Shown in pieces: positions 27,302 through 35,966 of a stretch of 64,000 bases of DNA; positions within the stretch are counted from its first letter, which is position 1, and every line of letters starts with the position of its first letter. The stretch comes from Mesorhizobium sp. 113-3-3 (GTDB lineage Bacteria > Pseudomonadota > Alphaproteobacteria > Rhizobiales > Rhizobiaceae): contig NZ_AP023243.1 of NCBI RefSeq assembly GCF_016756495.1, positions 5,088,501 to 5,152,500 of the forward strand, given 5' to 3'. Position numbers and translations under genes: made by a program. Below the pieces are notes generated by a model. It was not told the DNA's origin and did not search any database. It saw only the letters and a list, made by a program, of their open reading frames with translations.

Positions 27302-27730
27302 ATGACGACCACGATCCAGACGATCCGCGACGACTTCTCCTTCCTTGACGAATGGGAGGACCGCTATCGCTACGTCATCGAGCTCGGCGAGGCGCTGCCG
27401 CCCTTTCCTGATGAAGAGCGCAATGCCGCCAACAAGGTGCCGGGTTGCGTCAGCCAGGTCTGGCTGACCACCGAACAAGGACCGGGCAGCGATCCGGTCA
27501 TCACCTTCACGGGGGATTCGGACGCCCATATCGTGCGCGGGCTGGTCGCGATCATGCTGGCGCTGTTTTCCGGAAGGACGGCCAGCGAAATCCAGAAAAC
27601 CGATGCGGAAGCGACGCTGAAGGCACTCGGCCTGGACGAGCATCTGTCGCCGCAGCGCGCCAATGGCCTGCGCTCGATGGTCAAGCGCATCAAGCGCGAT
27701 GCCGAGATGGCGCTCAAGCAGACCGCCTGA
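27302..27730 (+). CDS. sufE: SufE family cysteine desulfurase activator
   Basis: Cytoplasmic sulfur acceptor that takes persulfide sulfur from a SufS-type cysteine desulfurase for Fe-S cluster assembly. The 142 residues include the family signature NKVPGCVSQVWL with acceptor Cys49, and the C-terminal LSPQRANGLRSMVKRIK. Length matches the family. No suf operon is beside it, which is common for rhizobial sufE. Confidence 0.92.
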   Translation: MTTTIQTIRDDFSFLDEWEDRYRYVIELGEALPPFPDEERNAANKVPGCVSQVWLTTEQGPGSDPVITFTGDSDAHIVRGLVAIMLALFSGRTASEIQKTDAEATLKALGLDEHLSPQRANGLRSMVKRIKRDAEMALKQTA

Positions 27731-27764
27731 CGCCGCTCCGGTCAGCCGGCAATCCTGTTCCCAA

Positions 27765-27792
27765 AATCAAACGGCGCCCGAAGGCGCCGTCA
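27765..27792 (-). terminator. Intrinsic terminator of the mucR gene
   Basis: Perfect stem-loop ACGGCGCC-CGAA-GGCGCCGT at 27771-27790. On the minus strand it is followed by TTTGATTTTGG, and it begins 30 bp after the mucR stop codon. It lies between convergent sufE and mucR and could also stop sufE transcripts, although the T-tract is only on the minus strand. Confidence 0.75.
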
Positions 27793-27820
27793 ATGTCGGT
27801 TCGACCTGGCGAAGCAGCGA

Positions 27821-28246
27821 TTACCGCGCCTTGCGCTTGCGGCCGAGGCCCATCTTCTTGGCGAGCTGCGAGCGAGCTGCCGCATAGTTCGGAGCAACCA
27901 TCGGATAGCTCGGGTCGAGATTCCACTTTTCGCGGTACTGGTCCGGCGTCAGATCATAGTGGGTCATCAGGTGACGCTTGAGCGACTTGAACTTCTTGCC
28001 GTCTTCAAGACAGACAATGTAGTCGTCATGAACCGAACGCTTCGGGTTGACAGCCGGCTTCTGCTTGTCGGCAGGAGGCAGTTCGGCGGTTCCGCCCACG
28101 CGCCCGAGAGCGGCATGGACATCGGATATGAGGCTCGGCAATTCGCCGACCGGCACCGGGTTGTTGCTGACATAGGCGGCCACCACATCGGCGGTCAGCT
28201 CGATCAGCGCATCGTTGTTTCTGGAAGGTGTTTCGACAATATCCAT
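27821..28246 (-). CDS. mucR: Ros/MucR family transcriptional regulator with altered zinc site
   Basis: Global regulator of the Ros/MucR family, 141 residues. The N-terminal half holds the oligomerisation helices ([16 protein letters not shown]). The zinc-finger-like DNA-binding domain reads [20 protein letters not shown], then [10 protein letters not shown] and [22 protein letters not shown]. Ros binds zinc through Cys79, Cys82, His92 and His97; here position 82 is Asp and 97 is Tyr, with His92 and His96 present. Mesorhizobium loti is known to have Ros homologues that lack zinc. The long AT-rich region upstream would suit autoregulation. Confidence 0.9.
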   Translation of the reverse strand: MDIVETPSRNNDALIELTADVVAAYVSNNPVPVGELPSLISDVHAALGRVGGTAELPPADKQKPAVNPKRSVHDDYIVCLEDGKKFKSLKRHLMTHYDLTPDQYREKWNLDPSYPMVAPNYAAARSQLAKKMGLGRKRKAR

Positions 28247-28691
28247 GGTTTTCAGGCCCCAACAAGAGTTACGTCGATATGCCCTTTTTTACAGGCAGGG
28301 CATCGCACGAATTTTGAGCAGATAGAGTTTCCACGATTCGTGTCGCGGGCACATCAATGCGACCATGGAGCAAGTAAGTCAATTCGCCCTTTGCATAATA
28401 TTTAGGAAAGTTGATCAACTATTCGCCAAACAGCTTCAATCTTTCGTGCATCACGTAATTTTTCGATATTTCTCTCGCCAAACCGACATCGCCTGACGTT
28501 ACGTCAGCTGATCGTTACATTCGCGATAACTCACAAAACAAGTGTCAATGCTCTGCTTTGCTTTGCCAGGACGCCGTCAATCTTGGTTGTTCACATCTGT
28601 CCACAAAACCGCAGGTTGCCGCTCAATCTTTTTGCGGACAACCAGGCGGCATGTCCCGCCGGCGGCATCACGATTGATCGACGGCCGATGA
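28247..28691. promoter_or_regulatory. 445-bp AT-rich regulatory region upstream of mucR
   Basis: No credible gene. The segment is strongly AT-rich for this genome (for example 28380-28480) with several T-A steps, the kind of sequence MucR proteins bind, so autoregulation is plausible. It also contains a perfect 15-bp palindrome, CTGACGTTACGTCAG, at 28493-28507. The right end lies just after the stop of the convergently placed SH3-like gene, which reads away on the same strand. Confidence 0.5.
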
Positions 28692-29060
28692 TCAATACGG
28701 GGTGATGTACTTGCCATAGGCCCAGCCGGTGACGAACTCACCGTTCTTGGCCGGGTCGTGCCAGACTTCGCACCAGCGAAAGCGAACCGTCTGCCGTTGC
28801 TTCCATGCCGGTTGACTGGCGATGTCGAGCAGGTTGACGCCGCCGGTACATCGTCCGGTCATCTGCAGGACCGTCCCGTTCGGGTATGCGGCCTGCTTCT
28901 GGGATGTGGCGGACGGATATTTGCGCAAGTTGAGCGTGTCGCCGAACGGTACATTGGCCACTTGCCAAGCCGCGAATACGGTCGCATGAGACTGGCCGGC
29001 AAAGACCAGAGCCAGCGAAGCAACGGCGAAGGCTGCTGCAATCCGAGATCGAATAGTCAT
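28692..29060 (-). CDS. Secreted SH3-like domain protein
   Basis: A roughly 122-residue secreted protein with a Sec signal peptide (ending AGQSHA, about residue 26) and one bacterial SH3-like domain (WQVANVPFGDTLNLRKYPS ... WCEVWHDPAKNGEFVTGWAYGKYI). Such domains often bind peptidoglycan or proteins in the periplasm. Two adjacent ATGs exist; the second (29060) has the better 7-base spacing from a GGAGG site. Two cysteines in the mature part could pair. Function unknown. Confidence 0.78.
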   Translation of the reverse strand: MTIRSRIAAAFAVASLALVFAGQSHATVFAAWQVANVPFGDTLNLRKYPSATSQKQAAYPNGTVLQMTGRCTGGVNLLDIASQPAWKQRQTVRFRWCEVWHDPAKNGEFVTGWAYGKYITPY

Positions 29061-29175
29061 CATCTTTCCTCCCGGCCCATTCTCATGGAGCCGACATCAC
29101 CTCTAGGTGCGGCCCTTGAACCCACCCTGATCGGCGTGTTCATTCATCATTCAAGAAGTTCCCAAGCGAGACGCA

Positions 29176-31299
29176 ATGACCAAGACTTCCCGATTTCCGA
29201 TCGCCAGCCCGCCGACGCCGCAGAAGCGGCCGGTCTTCGACACGCATCACGGCATCACGCGAACCGATGAATATGCCTGGCTGCGGGCCGACAACTGGCA
29301 GGAGATGTTTCGGGATCCCTCCTTGCTCGATGCGGGCATCCGCGCCGAACTCGAAGCCGAGAATGCCTATCAGTCGAAGCTGATGGCCGACACATCGGAC
29401 CTGCGGAAGCAGCTTTTCAAGGAGATGAAGGGCCGCATCAAGGAAGACGATTCCTCGGTTCCGATGAAGGACGGGCCTTACGCCTATGGGTCTTCCTTCA
29501 AGCTCGGCGGCGAGCAGCCACGCTATTTCCGCATGCCGCGCGACGGCGGAAGCGAGCAGATCCTGCTCGACGGCGACCTCGAGGCGGAAGGCAAGGCCTA
29601 TTTCCGGCTCGGCGGCGTCGACCATTCGGCCGATCACCGCAAGCTGTTGTGGGCCTTCGACGACAAGGGCTCCGAGTTCTACACGCTGCGCGTTCGCGAC
29701 CTTGCCGATGGCAATGAACTCGCGGACCAGATTCCCGCCACAGGCGGCTCGGGCGTGTGGGACGCAGGCAATGACGGGTTTTTCTACACGCGTCTCGACC
29801 CCAATCACCGGCCCTCGAAGGTGCTGTTCCACGCGCTTGGACAGGACCCTGAGACCGACCGCCTGATCTATGAGGAAACCGATCCCGGCTTCTTCATGAA
29901 TGTCGACGGCACCCGCGACAACCAATGGATCATGATCGGCATCAACGATCACGAGACCTCGGAATATCGCCTGTTGAGCGCCAGCGATCCGTTTGCCGAA
30001 CCCAGGCTGGTTTCAGCACGCGAGACCGGCCTTCAATATGAGCTGGAGGAAGGCGGCGACATCTTCTTCATCCTGACCAATGCGGACGGCGCCAAGGACT
30101 TCAAGATCATGACGGCGCCGGCAGGCGATCCGGTCCGCGCCAACTGGCGGGAACTGGTGCCGCATGAACCGGGCCGGCTGATCCTGTCGGTGATCGGCTT
30201 CAAGGACCATATGGTCCGGCTTGAGCGCAAGGAGGGCCTGCCGCGCATCGTCGTGCGCGACCGCGCCAGCGGCGAAGAGCATCTCCTGTCTCTCGATGAG
30301 GAGGCTTTTTCGCTCGGCCTGTCGGGCTCCTATGAATACGACACCGAGATCATGCGCTTTTCCTATTCGTCGATGACGACGCCGGCGCAGGTGTTCGACT
30401 ACAATATGCGCACCCGCGAGCGGGTCTTGCTCAAGACCCAGGAGGTGCCATCCGGTCATGATGCGGACCACTATGTCACCAGACGACTGATGGCGCCCGC
30501 CGCCGATGGCGAACTGGTGCCGATCTCGCTTCTGCATCATCGCGACACGCCGCTCGATGGATCGGCACCTTGCCTGCTTTACGGCTACGGCTCCTACGGC
30601 ATCACCGTGCCGGCGGCCTTCAACACCAACTGCCTGTCGCTGGTCGACCGCGGCTTCGTCTACGCCATCGCCCATGTCCGCGGTGGCAAGGACAAGGGCT
30701 ACGGCTGGTACGATGACGGCAAGCGGGCGCACAAGATGAACACCTTCACGGATTTCATCGCCTGCGCGCGCCATCTCGTTGCCGAGCGTTATTCCGCGCA
30801 TGACCGCATGGTCGCGCAAGGCGGTTCGGCCGGCGGCATGCTGATGGGCGCCATTGCCAACATGGCGCCGGACTGCTTTGGCGGCATCGTCGCCGAGGTT
30901 CCCTTCGTCGACGTGCTCACCACCATGCTCGACGCGACCCTGCCGCTGACGCCGCCGGAATGGCCGGAATGGGGCAATCCGATCGCGTCGGCCGACGACT
31001 ACCGGACCATCGCAGCCTACTCGCCCTACGATAATGTCGCGGCCCTCGACTATCCGCCGATCCTGGCGCTCGCTGGTCTCACCGATCCGCGCGTCACCTA
31101 TTGGGAACCGGCCAAATGGGTGGCGCGCTTGCGCGACCGCAAGAGCGGTGACAATCCGGTGCTGTTCAAGATCAACATGGATTCCGGCCATGCCGGCGCG
31201 TCTGGCCGGTTCTCACGCCTGGAAGAGATCGCTTATACTTATTCCTTCGCGCTGAAGGTGACGGGAAAGGCGCAGCTTGTCGAGGAGACCCTTAAATGA
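29176..31299 (+). CDS. ptrB: Oligopeptidase B (protease II, S9 family)
   Basis: Cytoplasmic serine peptidase that cleaves short peptides after basic residues. The 707 residues have an N-terminal beta-propeller domain (about 75-410) and a C-terminal alpha/beta-hydrolase domain with the triad Ser551 (QGGSAGGML), Asp637 (LTDPRVTYWEP) and His672 (DSGHAGASGRF). Length and motifs match PtrB. It is coupled to the LysE-type exporter gene by an ATGA stop/start overlap. Confidence 0.93.
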   Translation: MTKTSRFPIASPPTPQKRPVFDTHHGITRTDEYAWLRADNWQEMFRDPSLLDAGIRAELEAENAYQSKLMADTSDLRKQLFKEMKGRIKEDDSSVPMKDGPYAYGSSFKLGGEQPRYFRMPRDGGSEQILLDGDLEAEGKAYFRLGGVDHSADHRKLLWAFDDKGSEFYTLRVRDLADGNELADQIPATGGSGVWDAGNDGFFYTRLDPNHRPSKVLFHALGQDPETDRLIYEETDPGFFMNVDGTRDNQWIMIGINDHETSEYRLLSASDPFAEPRLVSARETGLQYELEEGGDIFFILTNADGAKDFKIMTAPAGDPVRANWRELVPHEPGRLILSVIGFKDHMVRLERKEGLPRIVVRDRASGEEHLLSLDEEAFSLGLSGSYEYDTEIMRFSYSSMTTPAQVFDYNMRTRERVLLKTQEVPSGHDADHYVTRRLMAPAADGELVPISLLHHRDTPLDGSAPCLLYGYGSYGITVPAAFNTNCLSLVDRGFVYAIAHVRGGKDKGYGWYDDGKRAHKMNTFTDFIACARHLVAERYSAHDRMVAQGGSAGGMLMGAIANMAPDCFGGIVAEVPFVDVLTTMLDATLPLTPPEWPEWGNPIASADDYRTIAAYSPYDNVAALDYPPILALAGLTDPRVTYWEPAKWVARLRDRKSGDNPVLFKINMDSGHAGASGRFSRLEEIAYTYSFALKVTGKAQLVEETLK

Positions 31300-31922
31300 T
31301 CGATCTGTCCACGTTGATTGCCTATATCGCCGTCGTGCTCGGCTTTGTCTTTATCCCGGGTCCGGCCACGCTGTTGACGATCGCCCGGGCAACGAGTTCT
31401 GGAACGAAGGTCGGGATTGCGACCGGCGCCGGGATCGCGGCCGGCGACATATTTCACACCGTCATGGCGATGGTCGGCATCTCGGCGATCATCGCCACGT
31501 CGGCGACGCTGTTCAGCATCGTAAAATATATCGGCGCGGCCTACCTCGTTTACCTTGGCATTCGCGCCATCATCGAGAAAACGCCGACCGAACCCTCGGC
31601 CGGCGCGCTCGCCATCTCCGCCGGCAAGGCGTTTCGGCAGGCCGTCCTGACCGAAGTGCTCAATCCCAAGACCGCGCTGTTTTTCCTGGCCTTCCTGCCT
31701 CAGTTCGTGCGGCCCGAAAACGGCACGGTGATGCTTCAGTTGGCCGTATTGGGCATTGTCTTCGTCGTGCTCGGTCTTTTCAGCACGGTCGTCTTTGCCG
31801 TGAGCGCCGGCCGCCTGGGCTCTTTCCTGCGCCGAAATCAGACCGTGATGAAATGGCAGGGCAAGGTTGTCGGCGGCATCTACTGCGCCCTGGGCGTCCG
31901 CCTGGCCTTGCAGCAACGCTGA
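31296..31922 (+). CDS. LysE/RhtB family amino-acid exporter
   Basis: Inner-membrane exporter, 208 residues, about six membrane helices, with the LysE/RhtB start signature FIPGPATLLTIARATSSGTKVGI and the central LNPKTALFFLAFLPQFV. The ATG overlaps the ptrB stop (ATGA). Coupling of a peptidase with an amino-acid exporter suggests relief of amino acids released by peptide hydrolysis, which is inference. Confidence 0.9.
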   Translation: MIDLSTLIAYIAVVLGFVFIPGPATLLTIARATSSGTKVGIATGAGIAAGDIFHTVMAMVGISAIIATSATLFSIVKYIGAAYLVYLGIRAIIEKTPTEPSAGALAISAGKAFRQAVLTEVLNPKTALFFLAFLPQFVRPENGTVMLQLAVLGIVFVVLGLFSTVVFAVSAGRLGSFLRRNQTVMKWQGKVVGGIYCALGVRLALQQR

Positions 31923-32074
31923 GGGCTCGGGACAGCACGTTCACTTTTGGATTTGGCGATCATGACTTTTTGAATTCCGCATTGCTCATTTCCACTCGCA
32001 ATTGCGACAGTCGCGCGTTACCCAAGGCACGGCTTTCCCGGGCGATGAAGCCCGTACTCGCACAAGGGTCCATT

Positions 32075-32464
32075 ATGCTGCTCGTCGACGTCTATCTCGA
32101 CAAATCGCCGATCCAGGGCATCGGCGTCTTTGCCAAGCACCACATCCCCAAGGGTGCGCTGATCTGGAAGCTCGACCCCCGCTTCGACCGGATCATCGAC
32201 GTCGAGACCTATGAGGGCGAAACCGGGCCGGTGAAAAGCTATCTTGACCGCTATTCCTACCCGGACCGGCGCGATCCGGCCTACATCGTCTTCGAAGCCG
32301 ACGACGCCCGCTACATGAACCATGACGACGAGCCGAATTGCGATGTCTCCTCGCCCGAGGAAACCTTTGCGCTGCGCGACATCGCACCCGGGGAAGAACT
32401 GACCTGCAACTACAATCATTTCTTCGAGACGGGCTTCGACTTCCTCGGCGACCGGCACCTCTAG
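32075..32464 (+). CDS. Small SET-domain protein
   Basis: A 129-residue protein consisting almost only of a SET domain: IQGIGVFAKHHIPKGALIWKL at the start, YMNHDDEPNC (the NHxxxPNC motif) and ALRDIAPGEELTCNYN near the end. SET domains in eukaryotes methylate lysine; bacterial small versions are uncharacterised. The frame extends upstream, but ATG 32075 has an AAGGG site 7 bases before it. An in-frame ATG at 32045 is the alternative. Confidence 0.85.
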   Translation: MLLVDVYLDKSPIQGIGVFAKHHIPKGALIWKLDPRFDRIIDVETYEGETGPVKSYLDRYSYPDRRDPAYIVFEADDARYMNHDDEPNCDVSSPEETFALRDIAPGEELTCNYNHFFETGFDFLGDRHL

Positions 32465-32588
32465 AGCCTTTCACCGTTTCATGGAAACGGTGAACCACTC
32501 TAACTCTTTGTTTTGCCGCAATTCCCAAGGGAAAGCGCGCTATACGCTTTTCCCGGGAAAACCGCTCACACTTTTCCTGGATTTGCCA
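32463..32588. repeat. Intergenic palindromic repeat, copy 2
   Basis: Longest copy of the repeat seen after the DUF1254 gene. It begins with a perfect hairpin CACCGTTTC-ATG-GAAACGGTG (32471-32491) immediately after the SET gene, and continues with an ACTCTTTGTTTTG segment and the core at 32556-32577 that matches copy 1 almost exactly. It fills the space between convergent SET and cytochrome genes and could end both transcripts. Confidence 0.7.
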
Positions 32589-32599
32589 AAAGGCGGAAT

Positions 32600-33547
32600 T
32601 CAGCTTGCCGGTTTGCGGGCCGGATAACCGTTGGGGTGCGGCGGTACGGCCTTGAGATAGGCGGCGATCGCGGCGCGGTCCCCTGCTGTCAGCTCGGCCA
32701 TATTGCGCTGCACGTCGACCATCGCGCCGCCGACGGAATCGAAATTGGGTGTGAAACCGGTTTCGAGGTAGTTGGCTATGTCGGCTTCCGACCAGTTGGC
32801 GATGCCGCCCTTGCCCGATGTGATGTTGGGCACGACGCCTGGGCCTTCTGCTGCCACGGCACCCGCCAGCCACTCGCCTTTCTTCATCCCGCCGGCGAAG
32901 TCGCGCGGCGTGTGGCACTCGCCGCAATGGCCCGGCCCCTCGACCAGATAGCGGCCAGCCACCACCGGATCGGGCGCGCCATCGGCCAAGGCAACAATAG
33001 GCTGGTCGGCAAGGTAAAGGCGCTTCCACAGGCCGATGCCACGCCTGATGTTGAACGGGAACGCCAGCGAATTGTCCGGCGCCTTGCCGGCGACAGCGGG
33101 CAACGTCTTCAGGAAGGCATAGAGATCGGCAATATCCGACGGCTTCATGCGGGCGTAGGAGCCATAGGGGAAGGCCGGATAGAAATGCTGGCCGGATGGT
33201 GAAACACCCTTGAGCATGGCATTGGCGAGATCCTCGACCGACCACGCACCGATGCCGTCCTTGGGGTCTTGCGAAATGTTGGGCGGAACAAAGGTGCCAA
33301 ACTGCGTCTTGAGTTGGAGGCCGCCGACCAGTTGAAGCCGGGCATCGCCCTGCGAACCCGGCTTGGCGTGGCAGGACGAGCAGCCGCCAGCATAGAAAAT
33401 GCGTTTGCCCTTGGTCGCGTCGCCCGGCCCAAGCTGCGCCAGCGCCGCGGCATCGAGCCTGACCGGCGCCGACAGCAGCCAACCAGCGGCCGCGCCAGCG
33501 CCACCCAGGATGAGGGTCGCGCCGACGAGCTTCTTCAGCCATGCCAT
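32600..33547 (-). CDS. Di-haem cytochrome c
   Basis: Periplasmic or membrane-anchored cytochrome of about 315 residues. An N-terminal hydrophobic helix (about 6-28) is followed by two cytochrome c domains with haem motifs CSSCH (first domain) and CGECH (second). The pattern resembles the cytochrome subunits of periplasmic alcohol or aldehyde dehydrogenases, but no dehydrogenase gene is adjacent. The frame opens with a TTG at 33556; the ATG at 33547 is preferred. It lies directly after the cytochrome c' gene, and the window also holds ccm maturation genes. Confidence 0.87.
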   Translation of the reverse strand: MAWLKKLVGATLILGGAGAAAGWLLSAPVRLDAAALAQLGPGDATKGKRIFYAGGCSSCHAKPGSQGDARLQLVGGLQLKTQFGTFVPPNISQDPKDGIGAWSVEDLANAMLKGVSPSGQHFYPAFPYGSYARMKPSDIADLYAFLKTLPAVAGKAPDNSLAFPFNIRRGIGLWKRLYLADQPIVALADGAPDPVVAGRYLVEGPGHCGECHTPRDFAGGMKKGEWLAGAVAAEGPGVVPNITSGKGGIANWSEADIANYLETGFTPNFDSVGGAMVDVQRNMAELTAGDRAAIAAYLKAVPPHPNGYPARKPAS

Positions 33548-33556
33548 GTCAGGCAA

Positions 33557-33994
33557 TCAGCTTTTCTTGATCCTGTAGCCCTGATGGCAGGTGCCGCAGT
33601 CCGAACCGATGGCGCCGACCTGCGCCTTCAGCGCGTCGACATCAGCGGGAGCCGCCGCGACGGCGGCCTTAACGTTGGCCAGATACTTGTCCTCGGCGGC
33701 CTTGAAGCCGGCCGTGTCTTCCCAGATTTTCGGCCCCGCCGTGGTGTCGCCGGCATCGCTGCCTTTCGGGAACAAGGTATCGACATCGAACTTTTCAGCA
33801 TTCGCCTGCAGCGCCTGCAACTGCGTCAGCACGGCAGCGGCATCAAAGGAGTCCTCGCCCTTGGCGACCTTCGCCAAACCGCCGACGATCTTTCCACGCT
33901 CCTTCATCAGAGCCTGCCGGTCGAGGACCGGATCGGCAAAGGCCGCCGAACCGGCGAAGGCGAGCATTGAGATGGCGATGACAAGCTTTCTCAT
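33557..33994 (-). CDS. Cytochrome c' family protein
   Basis: Periplasmic cytochrome, 145 residues, signal peptide cleaved near FAGSAAFA (about 20), four-helix-bundle pattern and a single C-terminal haem motif GTCHQGYR, the standard arrangement of cytochrome c'. The family binds NO and CO or passes electrons. The gene is followed at once by the di-haem cytochrome gene, so the two form an operon. Confidence 0.9.
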   Translation of the reverse strand: MRKLVIAISMLAFAGSAAFADPVLDRQALMKERGKIVGGLAKVAKGEDSFDAAAVLTQLQALQANAEKFDVDTLFPKGSDAGDTTAGPKIWEDTAGFKAAEDKYLANVKAAVAAAPADVDALKAQVGAIGSDCGTCHQGYRIKKS

Positions 33995-34109
33995 TCATTT
34001 GGCTCCGTGATGAAGGTATTTGGGACACGACGTTAACGATGCGGCGGACGGAATATTCCCTCTCCTCGGATGGTTTTTTCCGGGCCTTCGCAGCCACCGA
34101 TATCGGCAC

Positions 34110-34142
34110 AGAAAAGAAAAAGCCCCGGGATTGCCGGGGCCT
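34110..34142 (-). terminator. Intrinsic terminator of sodB
   Basis: Stem GCCCCGG (34122-34128) and CCGGGGC (34134-34140) with a 5-base loop. Read on the minus strand the hairpin is followed by TTTTTCTTTTC, a strong T-tract, 14 bp after the sodB stop codon. Confidence 0.88.
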
Positions 34143-34154
34143 TCTGATGATCGA

Positions 34155-34754
34155 TTACTTCGCCTTTTCGTAGAGTTCCAGCACATGATCCCAGTTGATC
34201 AGGCTGTCGACGAAGGCCTCGAGATATTTCGGCCGCGCGTTGCGATAGTCGATGTAGTAGGAGTGCTCCCAGACGTCGACGCCGAGGATCGGCGAGGCGC
34301 CATGGACGAGCGGGTTTTCGCCATTCGGGGTCTTCGAGATCGCCAGCTTGCCGTCCTTGACGGAAACCCAGGCCCAGCCCGAACCGAACTGCGTCGTGCC
34401 GGCGGCGATGAAATCGGCCTTGAACTTGTCGTAGCCGCCGAGATCGCTGTCGAAAGCCTTCTGCAGCGCGCCCGGCAGCTTGTTGCCGCCGCCGCCCTTC
34501 TTCATCCACTTCCAGAAATGGATGTGGTTGTAATGCTGCGCGGCATTGTTGAAGAGACCGGCATTCTTGCCGAACGACTGCTTGACCACCTCTTCGACCG
34601 ACAGATCACCCATTCCGGCCTCGGCGGCCAGCTTGTTGCCGTTGTCGACATAGGCCTTGTGGTGCTTGTCGTGGTGATACTCCAGCGTCTCTTTCGACAT
34701 GTAAGGCTGCAAAGCCTCATAGTCGTAAGGCAGAGCGGGCAATTCAAAAGCCAT
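34155..34754 (-). CDS. sodB: Superoxide dismutase, Fe/Mn family
   Basis: Cytoplasmic superoxide dismutase of 199 residues. Metal ligands are visible: His in LEYHHDKHHKAYV, His in QHYNHIHFWKW, and the C-terminal DVWEHSYYIDYRN (Asp and His). A GAGGGAG site lies 8 bases before the ATG and a strong terminator follows, so it is a single-gene unit. Iron or manganese preference cannot be assigned from sequence alone. Confidence 0.95.
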   Translation of the reverse strand: MAFELPALPYDYEALQPYMSKETLEYHHDKHHKAYVDNGNKLAAEAGMGDLSVEEVVKQSFGKNAGLFNNAAQHYNHIHFWKWMKKGGGGNKLPGALQKAFDSDLGGYDKFKADFIAAGTTQFGSGWAWVSVKDGKLAISKTPNGENPLVHGASPILGVDVWEHSYYIDYRNARPKYLEAFVDSLINWDHVLELYEKAK

Positions 34755-34859
34755 GGGTAGTACTCCCTCGTGGAAAAATCCGGTGTCGATACCGGACTAA
34801 CATAGGACTGGATTGAGCTGGAACAACTCCGGAAGTGAAGCGCCGGTTCCCTTTCTAAG

Positions 34860-34892
34860 CGGGTTCCGGAAAACTGTCACACGGTTTTCCTG
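34860..34892. repeat. Intergenic palindromic repeat, partial copy 3
   Basis: Hairpin GGAAAAC (34868-34874) and GTTTTCC (34884-34890) with the loop TGTCACACG. It shares the GGAAAAC...CACAC...TTTTCC core of copies 1 and 2. It lies downstream of the aminotransferase gene, in the 177-bp interval before sodB. Confidence 0.55.
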
Positions 34893-34931
34893 GGGTGAAG
34901 CGCGCAGCGACAAAAAGGCCGAACCGACGCC

Positions 34932-35813
34932 TCAGCCGGCCGATGCCGACGAATGCGCCCAGTCCCAATAAAGCTCGCGCGCCTTCTTGGCCACCGGTCC
35001 GGGTTGCAGATTGCGATCCTCGATGCGGGTGACCGGCACCACCTTGGAATGGTTCCCGGTCGAGAATATTTCGTCCGCTTCGAGGAAATCGCGCACCGAC
35101 AGCGTCTTTTCCGTCGTCTTGAAGCCATACTCGCCCAGCAGCGTCATCGTGCGCGAACGTGTAATGCCGGACAGGAAGGTGCCGTTCGGCGCCGGCGTCA
35201 GCACGTGGCCATCCTTGACCAGGAAGATGTTGGAGCTTCCCGTCTCGGCGACGTTGCCCAGCATGTCCAGCACCAGCGCATTGTCGAAGCCGCGCATCTT
35301 GGCTTCGAGGATGGCGCGGCCATTGTTGGGATAGAGGCAGCCGGCCTTGGCGTTGGTCGGCATGGTCTCGATCGTCGGGCGCCGGAACGGCGACACCGTC
35401 ACCGAAAAGCCGGTCGGCGAAATCATCGGCGATTCATAGAGGCAGAGGCAAAAACGGGTCGAAGCGGGATCGGCCGGCACGCCCATGTAGCCGCCATGCT
35501 CTGCCCAGTACATCGGCCTGACATAGACCGCGGTCTTGCCATCGAACTTCTTCAATCCGTCCCAGGTCAGCCCGACGATCTGTTCAGGCGACATGTTCGG
35601 CTTGAGGCCGAGCGCGATCGCCGAGGCATTGACCCGCCTGGCATGCAGGTCGAGGTCGGGCGCCACGCCCTCGAACCAGCGCGCTCCGTCGAAGACGCTG
35701 GTGCCAAGCCACATGGCGTGGCTGCGCGGACCCAGAATTGCGACATTGCCCTCGTACCAGTCGCCGTCGACGAAAGTCCATGTCGCGGATTGCGCCGCTG
35801 CCGCCAGTGTCAT
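34932..35813 (-). CDS. Branched-chain amino acid aminotransferase (class IV PLP enzyme)
   Basis: PLP-dependent aminotransferase, 293 residues, for the last step of valine, leucine or isoleucine synthesis or the first step of their breakdown. Fold-type IV features include FDGARWFEG, the PLP lysine in TNAKAGCLYPNN (about residue 156), and ETGSSNIFLVKDG. The enzyme is the short rhizobial type and may be a second IlvE-like copy. A specific role cannot be fixed because neighbours are unrelated. Confidence 0.88.
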   Translation of the reverse strand: MTLAAAAQSATWTFVDGDWYEGNVAILGPRSHAMWLGTSVFDGARWFEGVAPDLDLHARRVNASAIALGLKPNMSPEQIVGLTWDGLKKFDGKTAVYVRPMYWAEHGGYMGVPADPASTRFCLCLYESPMISPTGFSVTVSPFRRPTIETMPTNAKAGCLYPNNGRAILEAKMRGFDNALVLDMLGNVAETGSSNIFLVKDGHVLTPAPNGTFLSGITRSRTMTLLGEYGFKTTEKTLSVRDFLEADEIFSTGNHSKVVPVTRIEDRNLQPGPVAKKARELYWDWAHSSASAG

Positions 35814-35966
35814 CGCGTTGTCCCGTTCCGATCAATCTTGTGTGACAACATTGGATGATGCTTGGCCGTGGCCGTCAACCGGCATCGGGGAGTTTTGTTG
35901 AGGCCAGCGGTGGTGCGATGCAATCAAGGCTTGCACCTTGCCCCGCCTCGCCTCAAAACTGTCGCC

